Notes: generated from the sequence alone by a model not told the origin. A stretch of 64,000 bases of DNA from Streptomyces alboflavus (GCF_000716675.1 NZ_JNXT01000022.1:177808-241807), one strand, 5' to 3'; shown: positions 1-9,146, numbered from the stretch's first letter. A program made the numbers and translations.

Positions 1-1850
1 ACGGTCGTGGGCACGGCGGACGGCGAGCCGAAGTCGAAGCGGAAGCGGCCGGGCTGGTTCTCGGAGCCGGCCTGGGCGGCCGTCGGGCCGAGCGCGTCGC
101 GCAGCGCCTGGTGGGTGAGGTGCGTGGCGGAGTGGGCGCGGGCGATGGCGCGGCGGCGGTGGGAGTCGATCGAGGCCCACACCGGGGCGCCGACGGTGAT
201 CTCGCCGACCTGCACGACGCCCTTGTGGACGTGCACGCCCGGCACCGGCTTCTGGACGTCGCGGACCTCGACGACGGCGCCGCTGTCCAGGCGGATGCGG
301 CCGGTGTCGCCGATCTGGCCGCCGCCCTCGGCGTAGAACGGGGTGCGGTCGAGGACGACCTCGACCTCGTCGCCCTCGGTGGCCGCGGGCGAGGAGACGC
401 CGTCGACGAGGAGGCCGACGATCACGGCCTCGTTCTCGGTGGCGGTGTAGCCAGTGAAGTCCGTGGCACCGGCGTCGTCGGCGATCGCGCGGTAGGCGCC
501 GAGGTCGGCGTGGCCGGTCTTCTTGGCCTGGGCGTCGGCCTTGGCGCGCTCCCGCTGCTCCTTCATCAGGCGCCTGAAGCCGTCCTCGTCCACGGTCAGG
601 CCCTGCTCGGCGGCCATCTCCAGGGTGAGGTCGATCGGGAAGCCCCAGGTGTCGTGGAGCAGGAACGCCTTGTCGCCGGGCAGCACGGTGGAACCGGCGG
701 CCTTGGTGTCGGTGACGGCGGTGTCGAGGATGTTCGTGCCGCCCTTGAGTGCCTTCAGGAAGGCGGCCTCTTCGGCGAGGGCGACGGTCTCGATGCGCTT
801 GCGCTCGGTGAGCAGCTCCGGGTACTGCTCGCCCATGGTCTTGATGACCGTGTCGACGAGCTCGGCGACGACGGGACCGGTGGCGCCGAGCAGGCGCATG
901 TTGCGGACGGCGCGGCGCATGATGCGGCGCAGGACGTAGCCGCGGCCTTCGTTGCCGGGCGTGACGCCGTCACCGATGAGCATCACGGACGTGCGCATGT
1001 GGTCGGCGACCACGCGCAGCGAGACGTCCGTGCCGTGCTCGGCGCCGTAGCGCACGCCGGTCAGCTCGGTGGCCTTGTCCATGACGACGCGCAGGGTGTC
1101 GGTCTCGTACATGTTCTGTACGCCCTGCAGGATCATGGCCAGGCGCTCCAGGCCGAGGCCCGTGTCGATGTTCTTCGACGGCAGGTCGCCGAGGATCGGG
1201 AAGTCCTCCTTGCCCGTGCCGGCGCCGCGCTCGAACTGCATGAAGACCAGGTTCCAGATCTCCACGTAGCGCTCGTCGTTGACGGCCGGGCCGCCCTCCT
1301 CGCCGAACTCGGGGCCGCGGTCGTAGTTGATCTCCGAGCACGGGCCGCAGGGTCCGGGGACGCCCATGGACCAGAAGTTGGGGCCCATGCCCAGGCGCTG
1401 GATGCGCTCGGCGGGGACGCCGATGACGTCGCGCCAGATGCGCTCGGCCTCGTCGTCCTCCTTGTAGACCGTGATCCAGAGCTTCTCCGGGTCCAGGCCG
1501 TAGCCGCCCTTGTCCTGGGGCGAGGTCAGCAGCTCCCAGGCGAGCTGGATGGCGCCTTCCTTGAAGTAGTCGCCGAAGGAGAAGTTGCCGCACATCTGGA
1601 AGAACGTGCCGTGCCGGGTGGTCTTGCCGACCTCTTCGATGTCGGGCGTGCGCACGCACTTCTGCACGCTGGTGACACGGGGGGCGGGCGGCTTGGCCTC
1701 GCCGAGGAAGTAGGGCTTGAAGGGGACCATGCCCGCGGGGACGAGGAGCAGCGTCGGGTCGTCTGCGATCAGCGACGCCGACGGCACGACCTTGTGCCCA
1801 CGCTCCTCGAAGAAGCTCAGCCAGCGGCGGCGGATTTCAGCCGACTCCAT
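1..1850 (-). CDS. alaS: Alanyl-tRNA synthetase (AlaRS), C-terminal part beyond window edge
   Basis: Class II aminoacyl-tRNA synthetase that charges tRNA-Ala in the cytoplasm. About 616 N-terminal residues are visible, starting [20 protein letters not shown], the typical AlaRS opening. The catalytic core follows (motif 2 region with [20 protein letters not shown], and a GPCGPCSEI stretch), and the editing domain begins with the zinc-site HSATHL near the window edge. The ATG shares one base with the stop of the upstream 117-aa gene (TGATG), so translation is probably coupled. It is the third gene of a leftward operon. The remaining editing and C-Ala parts lie outside the window. Identity is certain; only the 3' end is missing. 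Confidence 0.98.
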   Translation of the reverse strand, partial: MESAEIRRRWLSFFEERGHKVVPSASLIADDPTLLLVPAGMVPFKPYFLGEAKPPAPRVTSVQKCVRTPDIEEVGKTTRHGTFFQMCGNFSFGDYFKEGAIQLAWELLTSPQDKGGYGLDPEKLWITVYKEDDEAERIWRDVIGVPAERIQRLGMGPNFWSMGVPGPCGPCSEINYDRGPEFGEEGGPAVNDERYVEIWNLVFMQFERGAGTGKEDFPILGDLPSKNIDTGLGLERLAMILQGVQNMYETDTLRVVMDKATELTGVRYGAEHGTDVSLRVVADHMRTSVMLIGDGVTPGNEGRGYVLRRIMRRAVRNMRLLGATGPVVAELVDTVIKTMGEQYPELLTERKRIETVALAEEAAFLKALKGGTNILDTAVTDTKAAGSTVLPGDKAFLLHDTWGFPIDLTLEMAAEQGLTVDEDGFRRLMKEQRERAKADAQAKKTGHADLGAYRAIADDAGATDFTGYTATENEAVIVGLLVDGVSSPAATEGDEVEVVLDRTPFYAEGGGQIGDTGRIRLDSGAVVEVRDVQKPVPGVHVHKGVVQVGEITVGAPVWASIDSHRRRAIARAHSATHLTHQALRDALGPTAAQAGSENQPGRFRFDFGSPSAVPTT

Positions 1851-2203
1851 CAGTGGTCCTCATTCCGGTTGTACGAGTACGTCGTGTCCGTCGACTTGGC
1901 GAGGGACTTGGGGTTCTTCTTCGTCGCGGGCTCGACGAGCGCGAAGCGACGCTGTGCGGGCAGTTCGGGGTCGACCGGGGCGTTCACGCCGAGGGCGTCG
2001 CCCAGCTCGGCCTCGCGCTCGGCCATGCCGTCGCGGACGTCGAGCGCGAAGTCCTTGAGCCGGTGGCCCGCTTCGAGCGCCTTGTCGGCGGCCCGGGCGG
2101 CGAGGCTCTCCGGCGTCAGCTGCTTCAGCTTGCGGTTGACCTTGGTGGTGGCCCAGACGCCGGCGGCCGCGCCCGCGGTGAACCAGAACGTACGTCGGAA
2201 CAT
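1850..2203 (-). CDS. DUF6167-like small protein upstream of alaS
   Basis: 117-residue protein of unknown function. The first 20 residues ([20 protein letters not shown]) form one short hydrophobic segment that could be a membrane anchor or uncleaved signal. After it comes a charged helical part and a C-terminal tail rich in Lys, Ser and Asn. It sits 7 bp after the DUF948 gene and overlaps alaS by one base, an arrangement I recall from other actinobacterial alaS operons; the family name is from memory. Its constant company with a DUF948 membrane protein suggests an envelope role rather than a tRNA role, but nothing in the sequence shows a catalytic site. Confidence 0.85.
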   Translation of the reverse strand: MFRRTFWFTAGAAAGVWATTKVNRKLKQLTPESLAARAADKALEAGHRLKDFALDVRDGMAEREAELGDALGVNAPVDPELPAQRRFALVEPATKKNPKSLAKSTDTTYSYNRNEDH

Positions 2204-2210
2204 CGCTGCG

Positions 2211-2639
2211 TCAGTCCTTCTTCCGCTTGCCCCGCCGTGCGGACGGGAGGGTGCGGCCCACGATCACCGTACGACGTGACGGCTTGGCGGGCACTTCCTT
2301 ACGACTGAGGGCCCGGCGCACTCCGTAGCCGAACGCCGCCACCTTGACCAGCGGGCCGCCGAAGGTGGAGGCCACGGTCGTGGAAAGCGCCGACGCGTTC
2401 GACGTGACCTCCTGGACGTCCGTGGCGATGGCGTCCACGCGGTCGATCTGGGTCTGCGCGGAGCGCACGGCCGTGGAGGCGTCGGCGAGCAGCGGCACCG
2501 CCTGCTCGGTCACGTCCGCGACGAGCTTGGTGGTCGCCCTGAGCGTCTGCGCGAGCCTCGCCAGCGCCACGGCCAGGAAGGACACCAGAATCGCCCAGAA
2601 GACGGCCACCAGGATCCCGGCCACCTCGCCACCGGACAC
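2211..2639 (-). CDS. DUF948 domain membrane protein
   Basis: 142 residues starting at a GTG (MSGGEVAGILVAVFWAIL) behind a GGGAG-like ribosome site. One N-terminal transmembrane segment (about residues 6-28) is followed by a long amphipathic helix (TLRATTKLVADVTEQAVPLL and onward) typical of DUF948, then a strongly basic tail ending RGKRKKD. The layout, anchor plus extended helix, is that of membrane-tethered coiled-coil proteins whose biochemical job is unknown. It is the first gene of the alaS operon, and its likely promoter lies at about 2805, back to back with the ATPase gene. Confidence 0.85.
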   Translation of the reverse strand: MSGGEVAGILVAVFWAILVSFLAVALARLAQTLRATTKLVADVTEQAVPLLADASTAVRSAQTQIDRVDAIATDVQEVTSNASALSTTVASTFGGPLVKVAAFGYGVRRALSRKEVPAKPSRRTVIVGRTLPSARRGKRKKD

Positions 2640-2804
2640 CGCTCACCGCTCCCTGAGACATCGCCCCGGATCCGCTGGGGATCCCAAGGTCGTCGAACGT
2701 CGAAAAGTCGTCCTCCGACCCTATCGCGCCGGGGCCCCGGCTCCGTACCGCATTACCGCACGCGGCACTTGAGCGCGGCAGGACACGCAAGCCCGGGCGA
2801 ACTG

Positions 2805-2835
2805 ATTGTACGGAATGCTTACGCCTGAGTACGCT
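2805..2835. promoter_or_regulatory. Overlapping divergent promoters (ATPase gene rightward, alaS operon leftward)
   Basis: Rightward: TTGTAC at 2806-2811, an 18-nt spacer, then TACGCT at 2830-2835. The predicted start point is about 7-10 nt on, at or just before the ATG at 2845, which would make that mRNA leaderless. Leftward: the complement of 2805-2810 reads TACAAT, a good -10 hexamer for the DUF948-alaS operon, with only a weak -35. The rightward -35 and the leftward -10 occupy the same bases, so the two polymerases should exclude each other. Predicted from sequence only. Confidence 0.5.
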
Positions 2836-2844
2836 CCGTACCCC

Positions 2845-5055
2845 ATGCGACGCTCTCAGCGCCCCGACGACCGTCGGAACGACTCCGCCCGCTCCCACGG
2901 CTGCCCGCCCGCCGCGGGCAACCTCCCGGCCGAGCTGACCGCCTTCGTCGGGCGCACCGCCGAACTGGCGGCACTGCCCGCGGCCCTGGCCTCGGCCCGT
3001 CTGGTGACCGTGACGGGCGTCGGCGGCGTGGGCAAGTCACGGCTCGCGGTGCGGGTGGCTGCGGCGGTCGGGCCGCGGGACGGGGCCTGGCTGGTGGAGC
3101 TGGCGGGGGTGCGTGACCCGCATCTCGTGGAGCACGCCGTGGCCGGTGCCCTGGAGCTGACGGACCACACGAGCCGCTCGCCGCGGCAGGTGCTGCTCGA
3201 CCGGCTCACGGGGCGTGAACTGCTTCTCGTCGTGGACGGGTTCGAGCACCTGGTGGACGCGACGGCGTCGCTGGTGCGGGACCTGCTGCTGCGCTGCCCG
3301 GGCCTGCGGGTGCTCGCGGCGGGCCGCAGGCCGCTCGGCACGGCCGGTGAGCGGGTGCTTCCGCTCGCGCCGATGCCGGAGTCGGACGCGGCCGCGCTGT
3401 TCACCGACCGGGCGGCGGCCTGCCTGCCGGGCTTCGCGCCGGACGAGCGCGACCTCGCCGACGTGCGGGAGCTGTGCCGCCGTCTCGACGGCATCCCGCT
3501 CGCCCTGGAGCTGGCGGCGGGGCGGCTGCGGGTGCTGTCCCCTGGGCAGCTCCTGGCCCGCCTCGACGACCGGTTCCGGCTGCTCGCCGGTACGCGCCGC
3601 GACGTGCCGCCGCGCCATCAGACGCTGCGGACGGCGATCGGCTGGAGCCATGAGCTGTGCACGGCGCGGGAGCGGCTGCTGTGGGCGCGGCTCTCCGTCT
3701 TCTCCGGGCCGTTCGACCTGGAGTCGGTCGAGTACGTGTGCAGCGGTGCCGGGCTGCACGCGGACGATGTCCTGGACGTGCTCGACGAGCTGCTCGCGCA
3801 GTCGGTGGTCTCCCGCGAGGAGAGTCCGACGGGGGTGCGCTACCGGATGCTCGACACGGTCCGGGCGTACGGCTCGGAGTGGCTGGAGGCGGCGGGCGAC
3901 GCGGCACGGATGCGGCGCAGGCACCGCGACTGGTACATGGGGCTCGCCACCTGGTGCGAGCTGGACTGGTTCTCGCCCCGGCAGCGGGAGGTGGCCACGC
4001 TCGTCGAGTGCGAGCTGCCCAATCTGCGCACCGCCCTGGAGTTCTGTCTGACCGAGCCGGACGAGACGCACCTCGGCCAGTACCTGGCGGGCACGCTGTG
4101 GTTCTGCTGGGTGGGCTGCGGGCGCCTCGCGGAGGGCAGGCACTGGCTGGAGCGGGCCGTCGAGCTGGAGGGCGCGCACGAGGAGTCGCGGCTGAAGGCG
4201 CTGTGGGTGCTCGGGTACGTGGCGATCCTCCAGGGCGACACGGTGCCTGCGCTGTGCGCGCTCCAGGAGTGCAAGGACACGGCGGAGCGCACCGGCAGCG
4301 ACGTCGCGGCGGCGTACGCGGTGCACCGCATGGGCTGTCTGGCCCTCGTCACGGACGACATGCCGCGCGCGGAGCAGCTGCTGCGCACGGCGCTGGAGCA
4401 GTACCGCCGGATCGGGGAGCTGAACAGCAACGTCCTGATGGGCCAGGTCGAGCTGGCGATGGCGCTGGCCTTCCAGGGGGCGCTCGGGGACGCGGTGGAG
4501 CTGTGCGAGGACGCGCGCCAGGTCTGCGAGGACCACGGGGAGCGCTGGGCACTCGCGTACGCCCTGTACGTCCTCGGCTACGCGGCCTGGACGCACGGCG
4601 AGCACGGGCAGGCGCGGGACCTGGTGACCCGGTGCCTTGACCTGGACCACGCCTTCCACGACCTGCTGGGCACGGTGCTCGCCGTCGAGCTGCTCGCGCT
4701 CTTCACGGTCGCGGAGGGCGACGCGGCGGAGGCGGCGGTGCTTCAGGGTGCCGCGGCGCGGATCTGGCCGTCGGTGGGGCTGCCGCTGTTCGGCTCGGAG
4801 CACTTCGGCGGGCCGCACGTCCTGTGCGAGACGCAGGCCCGGGAGCAGCTCGGCGACGAGCGGTACGAGGCGTGTGTGCGGGCGGGCGCCGCGCTGAGCC
4901 CCGATGTGGCGGTCTCGCGGGCGCTGCGTCGGCGCGCGGACGTGGCCGGGGCGTGCCGCCCGGGCCACGGTGAGGTGCCGGGCCCGCCGGGGGCCCCGGA
5001 AACGCGCGAACCCGCCGTCTCCCCGACCACGCGGGGCGGGGAGACGGCGGGCTGA
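2845..5055 (+). CDS. NB-ARC/AAA-type ATPase with TPR-like C-terminal half (LuxR/AfsR-like regulator lacking HTH)
   Basis: 736 residues. A P-loop (VTGVGGVGKSRL) near residue 55 is followed by a Walker B-like LLLVVDGFEHL and the GRRPLG and GIPLALELAAGRL signatures of the NB-ARC/STAND ATPases found in AfsR- and LAL-type regulators. The second half is helical repeat sequence (ALWVLGYVAILQGD, AVHRMGCLALV, and similar) of TPR type. No N-terminal SARP and no C-terminal LuxR helix-turn-helix is visible; the protein ends in a Pro/Arg-rich tail. The start is placed at ATG 2845 rather than an upstream in-frame codon because the promoter at 2806-2835 puts transcription initiation at the ATG and no ribosome site is present. 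It is probably a signal-sensing ATPase; a regulatory role is inferred from the family. Confidence 0.8.
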   Translation: MRRSQRPDDRRNDSARSHGCPPAAGNLPAELTAFVGRTAELAALPAALASARLVTVTGVGGVGKSRLAVRVAAAVGPRDGAWLVELAGVRDPHLVEHAVAGALELTDHTSRSPRQVLLDRLTGRELLLVVDGFEHLVDATASLVRDLLLRCPGLRVLAAGRRPLGTAGERVLPLAPMPESDAAALFTDRAAACLPGFAPDERDLADVRELCRRLDGIPLALELAAGRLRVLSPGQLLARLDDRFRLLAGTRRDVPPRHQTLRTAIGWSHELCTARERLLWARLSVFSGPFDLESVEYVCSGAGLHADDVLDVLDELLAQSVVSREESPTGVRYRMLDTVRAYGSEWLEAAGDAARMRRRHRDWYMGLATWCELDWFSPRQREVATLVECELPNLRTALEFCLTEPDETHLGQYLAGTLWFCWVGCGRLAEGRHWLERAVELEGAHEESRLKALWVLGYVAILQGDTVPALCALQECKDTAERTGSDVAAAYAVHRMGCLALVTDDMPRAEQLLRTALEQYRRIGELNSNVLMGQVELAMALAFQGALGDAVELCEDARQVCEDHGERWALAYALYVLGYAAWTHGEHGQARDLVTRCLDLDHAFHDLLGTVLAVELLALFTVAEGDAAEAAVLQGAAARIWPSVGLPLFGSEHFGGPHVLCETQAREQLGDERYEACVRAGAALSPDVAVSRALRRRADVAGACRPGHGEVPGPPGAPETREPAVSPTTRGGETAG
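5011..5051. terminator. Bidirectional hairpin between ATPase gene and rpsD
   Basis: Perfect 14-bp inverted repeat: CCCGCCGTCTCCCC at 5011-5024 and its complement at 5038-5051, with a 13-nt loop. It lies inside the last 15 codons of the rightward ATPase gene and just beyond the stop of the leftward rpsD, so it could end both transcripts. There is no T-run, as is usual in Streptomyces. Confidence 0.7.
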
Positions 5056-5077
5056 AGCAGGTGAGGCTACGTCCGGG

Positions 5078-5692
5078 TCAGCGGGCGTAGTACTCGACGA
5101 CGAGCTGCTCGTCGCAGATCACGGGGATCTCCTTGCGGTTCGGCTCGCGGTCCAGGCGGAAGGCCAGGGCCTTCAGGTTCACCTGGAGGTAGCGCGGGGT
5201 CTCGCCGTCGGCGGCGAAGCCACCCTCGCGCGCGACCTCGAACAGCGGCTTCTGGCGGCTGCGCTCGCGGACCATGACGACGTCGTCCGGCTTCACGCGG
5301 AAGGACGGCTTGTCGACCTTCTGGCCGTTGACCTCGATGTGGCCGTGGACGACCATCTGGCGGGCCTGGTAGATGGTGCGGGCGATGCCCGAACGCAGAA
5401 CCAGGGCGTCGAGACGACGCTCCAGCTCGATGACCAGGGCCTCACCGGTCTTGCCCTGGGTCTTCGCGGCACGCTCGTAGGCGCGGACGAGCTGACGCTC
5501 GGACACGTCGTACTGCGCGCGCAGCCGCTGCTTCTCGAGCAGACGGACCTTGTAGTCCGAGTTCTGCTTGCGGCCACGGCCGTGCTCGCCCGGCGGGTAG
5601 GGGCGGGCCTCGAAGTACTTGACGGCCTTCGGGGTCAGCGCGATGCCGAGGGCACGCGACTTCTTGACCTTGGGGCGGGACTGGTTCGGCAT
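5078..5692 (-). CDS. rpsD: 30S ribosomal protein S4
   Basis: 204 residues, full length for the zinc-free form of S4: the N-terminal region ([20 protein letters not shown]) has no Cys cluster. S4 binds 16S rRNA early in 30S assembly. The central S4 RNA-binding fold is plain ([20 protein letters not shown], then [17 protein letters not shown]). A strong ribosome site, GAGGTG, lies 8 nt before the ATG. Unlike the enteric gene it is not in the alpha operon but stands alone behind a long leader, which suggests its own feedback control. Identity is certain. Confidence 0.98.
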   Translation of the reverse strand: MPNQSRPKVKKSRALGIALTPKAVKYFEARPYPPGEHGRGRKQNSDYKVRLLEKQRLRAQYDVSERQLVRAYERAAKTQGKTGEALVIELERRLDALVLRSGIARTIYQARQMVVHGHIEVNGQKVDKPSFRVKPDDVVMVRERSRQKPLFEVAREGGFAADGETPRYLQVNLKALAFRLDREPNRKEIPVICDEQLVVEYYAR

Positions 5693-6005
5693 GAACCAAA
5701 CACCTCTGTTTTCTGTACGAAATCGGCTTCACCAGGGTTAGGGGAGGTCGCATCCGCAGCCTGGGAAACCCGATGGGTCCGGTCGGTCGGACTCACCTGG
5801 CAGCCGTTCCCTGGTCTGGGCACTATGTGCAGCACGCGAGTGGCCCACCGACCGTGTCCCGGGATCCGGGAGGGTGGTGGGCTGCCCGCGACACCTTCGA
5901 CGGTGCGCGACGCTCCTGGAACCTCCCTGCCCGAGGGCGGGGGCTCCGGCTGGATGTCCCGTTCTGGTGGTGCCGGTACGAGACCGGACACGGGACGCAG
6001 CACTC
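5693..6005 (-). ncRNA. Long structured 5' leader of rpsD (candidate autoregulatory RNA)
   Basis: Between the rarA stop and rpsD there are about 370 nt without a gene, of which about 310 are transcribed if the promoter at 6012-6041 is right. On the rpsD strand several nested pairings can be drawn: GTCCCGT with ACGGGAC (5990-5996 with 5956-5962) enclosing CCGGT/ACCGG; GGAGCC with GGTTCC closing a GCCC-TC-GGGC hairpin; CCCACC with GGTGGG enclosing TCCCGG-ATC-CCGGGA; and GGGAAC with GTTTCCC nearest the gene. S4 represses its own synthesis through leader RNA in several bacteria, so an S4-binding leader is a reasonable inference. I cannot match it to a named RNA family. Confidence 0.45.
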
Positions 6006-6011
6006 CGAGGG

Positions 6012-6041
6012 ATTCTACAGGGCGGTCGGGACCGCTTGCGA
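6012..6041 (-). promoter_or_regulatory. Putative rpsD promoter
   Basis: On the minus strand TCGCAA (6036-6041), an 18-nt spacer and TAGAAT (6012-6017) resemble a housekeeping sigma promoter with a good -10 and a poor -35. Initiation would fall near 6005, giving the 310-nt leader. Predicted from sequence only. Confidence 0.45.
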
Positions 6042-6063
6042 CACAGGTCGCGGCGCAGGGCCG

Positions 6064-7416
6064 TCAGGGCCGCTTGCGGCCGAGGTGCTTCCTGGTCCAC
6101 TCCACGGCGTCGGCGTAGCGGGCCTCGGCGCCGTGGCGGGTGGGGGTGTAGTACTCGCGGTCGCGCAGCGCCTCCGGGGCGTACTCCTGGGCGGCGATGC
6201 CCTCGGGCAGGTCGTGCGGATAGACATAGCCCTGGGCGTGCCCCAGCTTGGCCGCGCCCTTGTAGTGGCCGTCGCGCAGGTGCGGCGGGACGGGGCCCGC
6301 GTGGCCCTTGCGGACGTCTTCGAGGGCGGCGCCTATGGCCGTCGTCGCGGCATTCGACTTCGGGGCCAGGGCGAGGGCGATGGTGGCGTGGCTGAGGGTG
6401 AGGGCCGCCTCCGGGAAGCCGATCATGGCGACGGCCTGGGCGGCGGCGACGGCGGTGGGCAGGGCCGTCGGGTCGGCGAGGCCGATGTCCTCGCTGGCCG
6501 AGATCATCAGGCGGCGGGCGATGAAGCGGGGGTCCTCGCCCGCCTCGATCATGCGGGCCAGATAGTGCAGGGCCGCGTCCACGTCCGAGCCGCGGATGGA
6601 CTTGATCAGGGCGCTCGCGACGTCGTAGTGCTGGTCTCCGGCGCGGTCGTACTTGACCGCCGCCCGGTCGACGGACTCCTCGAGCGACTGGAGCGTGATC
6701 TCCTTCTCGCCCTTGGAGAGGGCCGAGCCCGCGCCCGCTTCGAGAGCGGTGAGCGCACGCCGGGCGTCGCCGCCCGCGATCCGCAGGAGGTGCTCCTCGG
6801 CGTCATCGGGCAGGGTGACGGTGCCGCCGAGGCCGCGCTCGTCGGTGAGGGCCCGCTTCAGGAGTCCGCGCAGGTCATCGTCCGTGAGCGGCTCGAGGGT
6901 GAGCAGCAGGGAGCGGGACAGGAGCGGGGAGATCACGGAGAAGTACGGGTTCTCCGTCGTCGCGGCGATCAGTGTCACCCAGCGGTTCTCGACGGCGGGC
7001 AGCAGGGAGTCCTGCTGGGCCTTGCTGAAGCGGTGGATCTCGTCGAGGAAGAGGACGGTCTCCTTGCCGTGGCCGCCCATCGCGCGGCGGGCGCCGTCGA
7101 TGACCGCGCGGACCTCCTTGACGCCCGCGGTGATCGCGGACAGCTCCACGAAGCGCTTGTTCGTCGCCTTGGAGACCACGTACGCCAGGGTCGTCTTGCC
7201 GATGCCGGGCGGGCCCCAGAGGAACACCGACGACGGGCCCGCGGGCCCGCTGCCGCCCTCCACGAGTCTGCGCAGCGGCGATCCGGGCCGGAGCAGATGC
7301 TGCTGTCCGACGACTTCATCGAGGGTGCGCGGGCGCATCCGGACGGCCAGGGGACTGCTGGACGGGTCCTTCTCCTGGCGGTCTTCGGCTGCGGCGGTGA
7401 ACAGGTCGGGCTCCAC
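6064..7416 (-). CDS. rarA: Replication-associated recombination ATPase RarA/MgsA
   Basis: 450-residue AAA+ ATPase of the clamp-loader family that acts at stalled replication forks. Visible features: the family box [15 protein letters not shown] (residues 29-42), Walker [10 protein letters not shown] (about 68-76), Walker [11 protein letters not shown] (121-130), sensor 1 AATTENPYF, and the C-terminal MgsA tetramerisation region ([20 protein letters not shown] and [11 protein letters not shown]). The GTG at 7416 ([12 protein letters not shown]) is preferred to an upstream ATG at 7446 because homologues begin at MEPDLF-like sequence. It lies between the VKOR gene and the rpsD leader with no obvious coupling. 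Well supported. Confidence 0.93.
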   Translation of the reverse strand: MEPDLFTAAAEDRQEKDPSSSPLAVRMRPRTLDEVVGQQHLLRPGSPLRRLVEGGSGPAGPSSVFLWGPPGIGKTTLAYVVSKATNKRFVELSAITAGVKEVRAVIDGARRAMGGHGKETVLFLDEIHRFSKAQQDSLLPAVENRWVTLIAATTENPYFSVISPLLSRSLLLTLEPLTDDDLRGLLKRALTDERGLGGTVTLPDDAEEHLLRIAGGDARRALTALEAGAGSALSKGEKEITLQSLEESVDRAAVKYDRAGDQHYDVASALIKSIRGSDVDAALHYLARMIEAGEDPRFIARRLMISASEDIGLADPTALPTAVAAAQAVAMIGFPEAALTLSHATIALALAPKSNAATTAIGAALEDVRKGHAGPVPPHLRDGHYKGAAKLGHAQGYVYPHDLPEGIAAQEYAPEALRDREYYTPTRHGAEARYADAVEWTRKHLGRKRP

Positions 7417-7473
7417 GTCGAAAACCCTATGCCACCCCACTGACAATCGGGCCGGGGTGCCCGGCAGGACCGG

Positions 7474-8127
7474 TCAGGCCCAGAGGTCGGCGCCCCACCG
7501 CGTGAGGATCAGCATGGCGACGACCCCGAGGTGCATGACGGGCAGGGCCCACGAGAAGTCCTCGAAGAACGTCTTCAGCCAGCGCGGCGCGGGCAGGAAG
7601 CCGTTGCGGACGTTGAAGGCCGTGACGTACCAGAACATGATGATGGTGGCCGCCCAGGCCAGGCAGCACCACAGGCACAGCGCGTTGATGCGGTACAGCG
7701 ACTGGAACATCAGCCAGGTGCAGAAGCCGACGCCGAAGAGCGTGCCCGCGTTGAACGTGAGCCAGTACCAGCGCGGGAAACGCGCGCGGCCGAGCAGGCT
7801 CATGCCGACACCGATCACGACCGCGTACGTGGCGAGGCCCAGCATCGGGTTCGGGAAGCCGAACGCCTCGGCCTGGTCGCTCTTCATGATGCTGCCGCAG
7901 GCCACGACCGGGTTGATGCTGCAGCCCGGCTGGAAGTTCGGGTCCTTCAGGAGCTCGAACTTGTCGAGCGTGATGATCCAGGAGGCGAGCAGCCCGGCGG
8001 CTCCGGTGATCACCAGGAGCAGTGCGAGCGCCCTGCTGCCACCGACGGCTCCCGGCGCGTCCTCGTGGTCCTGACCGGCCGCGGCGCCGTCCTGCACTGG
8101 CTGCTTCACCGAGGTGGATTTGCTCAT
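7474..8127 (-). CDS. Vitamin K epoxide reductase (VKOR) family membrane protein
   Basis: 217 residues with about five membrane segments. The redox centre ALCLWCC (Cys151-x-x-Cys154) and the loop pair Cys69 and Cys77 (QPGCSINPVVACGS) are those of bacterial VKOR/DsbB-like quinone reductases, which reoxidise extracytoplasmic thiol oxidases and so support disulfide bond formation. ATG 8127 (MSKSTSVKQP) was chosen; in-frame starts exist at 8169 and 8211, but the latter falls on the 24-bp palindrome. The gene is divergent from the ABC exporter, and the palindrome between them probably controls one or both. The DsbA-like partner could be the protein at 46.8 kb, but that is only a guess. Confidence 0.9.
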   Translation of the reverse strand: MSKSTSVKQPVQDGAAAGQDHEDAPGAVGGSRALALLLVITGAAGLLASWIITLDKFELLKDPNFQPGCSINPVVACGSIMKSDQAEAFGFPNPMLGLATYAVVIGVGMSLLGRARFPRWYWLTFNAGTLFGVGFCTWLMFQSLYRINALCLWCCLAWAATIIMFWYVTAFNVRNGFLPAPRWLKTFFEDFSWALPVMHLGVVAMLILTRWGADLWA

Positions 8128-8186
8128 CACGCCGTTCCGTCGCTCGTGGGGGCCTGCGGGCAGGGACATTGTGCCGTACGTAGCTG

Positions 8187-8210
8187 TGTGTCCACCGATC
8201 GGTGGACACA
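8187..8210. promoter_or_regulatory. Perfect 24-bp palindrome, probable operator
   Basis: The half-site TGTGTCCACCGA is followed immediately by its exact complement, 12 bp + 12 bp with no spacer, midway between the VKOR start (8127) and the exporter start (8265). The central ACCGATCGGT is the kind of symmetric core bound by TetR-type dimers. No such regulator is encoded next to it; the only neighbouring regulator is the NarL-type response regulator of the exporter operon. Function as an operator is inferred. Confidence 0.6.
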
Positions 8211-8264
8211 ATCAGATACGTATGGGGGTCCCGTCGTGTTCGCTCCGGCGGGAGGCTCGATGTC

Positions 8265-9146
8265 ATGACGACGCATCAACCAGCTGTCGACGTCCGTGGG
8301 CTGTGCAAGAGGTACGGCCCCGTGACGGCCGTGGACGGCATCGATCTGACGGTGACGCACGGCGAGGTGTTCGGCATCCTCGGGCCGAACGGCGCGGGCA
8401 AGTCCACGACCGTCGAGATCCTCCAGGGCCACCGCACGCGCGACGGGGGCGAGGTGTCCGTCCTGGGCGCCGACCCGGCGACGGCGGACCGCGCCTGGCG
8501 GGCCCGCGTCGGCATCGTCTGGCAGGACGAGTCGGCGCCCGCCGAACTGACGGTGCGCGAGACGGTGAGCCACTTCGCGCGGTACTACCCACGACCTCGC
8601 CGGCCGCAGGACGTGCTGGATCTGGTCGGCCTCCAGGAGAAGGCGGACAGCCGCATCAAGGCGCTCTCGGGCGGGCAGCGCCGCCGGCTCGACGTGGCCC
8701 TCGGCATCATCGGCGACCCGAGCCTGCTGCTGCTCGACGAGCCGACGACGGGCTTCGACCCGGCTGCCCGCCGCCAGTTCTGGGACGTCATCCGGGCCCT
8801 GGCCGACGAGGGCACCACCGTCGTCCTCACCACGCACTACCTCCAGGAGGCCGAGGCCCTCGCCGACCGCCTCGCGGTGATCGCCCGGGGCCGGGTCGTG
8901 GCCGAGGGCGAGCCCGCGGCCCTGCGCCGGGAGTACGGCAGCGAAGCCGTCGTCGAGTGGACCGAGCCCGGCAGCGGCCCCCGCAAGCTGCGCACCACCA
9001 CACCGACCCGGACCGTCGCCGAGCTGATGAGCCGCTTCGACGGCGAGATCCCCGGCCTGCGCATCAGCCGCCCCAGCCTGGAGGACGTGTATCTGCGTCT
9101 GACCGGACAGGACGACGGGCCGAAGTCCGAGGAGGACGAGCGATGA
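8265..9146 (+). CDS. ABC exporter, ATP-binding subunit (ABC-2/DrrA type)
   Basis: 293 residues. Walker A GPNGAGKST (about residue 43), Q-loop IVWQDES, signature LSGGQRRRLDVALG, Walker B SLLLLDEPTTGFDP and switch His in VLTTHY are all intact. The C-terminal extension with EYGSEAVVEW and ISRPSLEDVYLRLTG is typical of drug and natural-product exporters of the DrrA class. A GGGAGG ribosome site lies 8-9 nt before the ATG at 8265. The stop overlaps the permease start (ATGA), so the two subunits are made together. Substrate unknown; the partner two-component system suggests response to an envelope-active compound. Confidence 0.93.
   Translation: MTTHQPAVDVRGLCKRYGPVTAVDGIDLTVTHGEVFGILGPNGAGKSTTVEILQGHRTRDGGEVSVLGADPATADRAWRARVGIVWQDESAPAELTVRETVSHFARYYPRPRRPQDVLDLVGLQEKADSRIKALSGGQRRRLDVALGIIGDPSLLLLDEPTTGFDPAARRQFWDVIRALADEGTTVVLTTHYLQEAEALADRLAVIARGRVVAEGEPAALRREYGSEAVVEWTEPGSGPRKLRTTTPTRTVAELMSRFDGEIPGLRISRPSLEDVYLRLTGQDDGPKSEEDER

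Noticed and set aside
111..2279. Long rightward open frame over alaS (722 codons)
   Set aside because: It is the antisense shadow of alaS and its upstream genes; the leftward proteins are recognisable and the rightward translation is low-complexity without a fold.
3037..4968. 643-codon leftward frame within the ATPase gene
   Set aside because: Shadow frame; the rightward frame has Walker motifs and TPR-like repeats.
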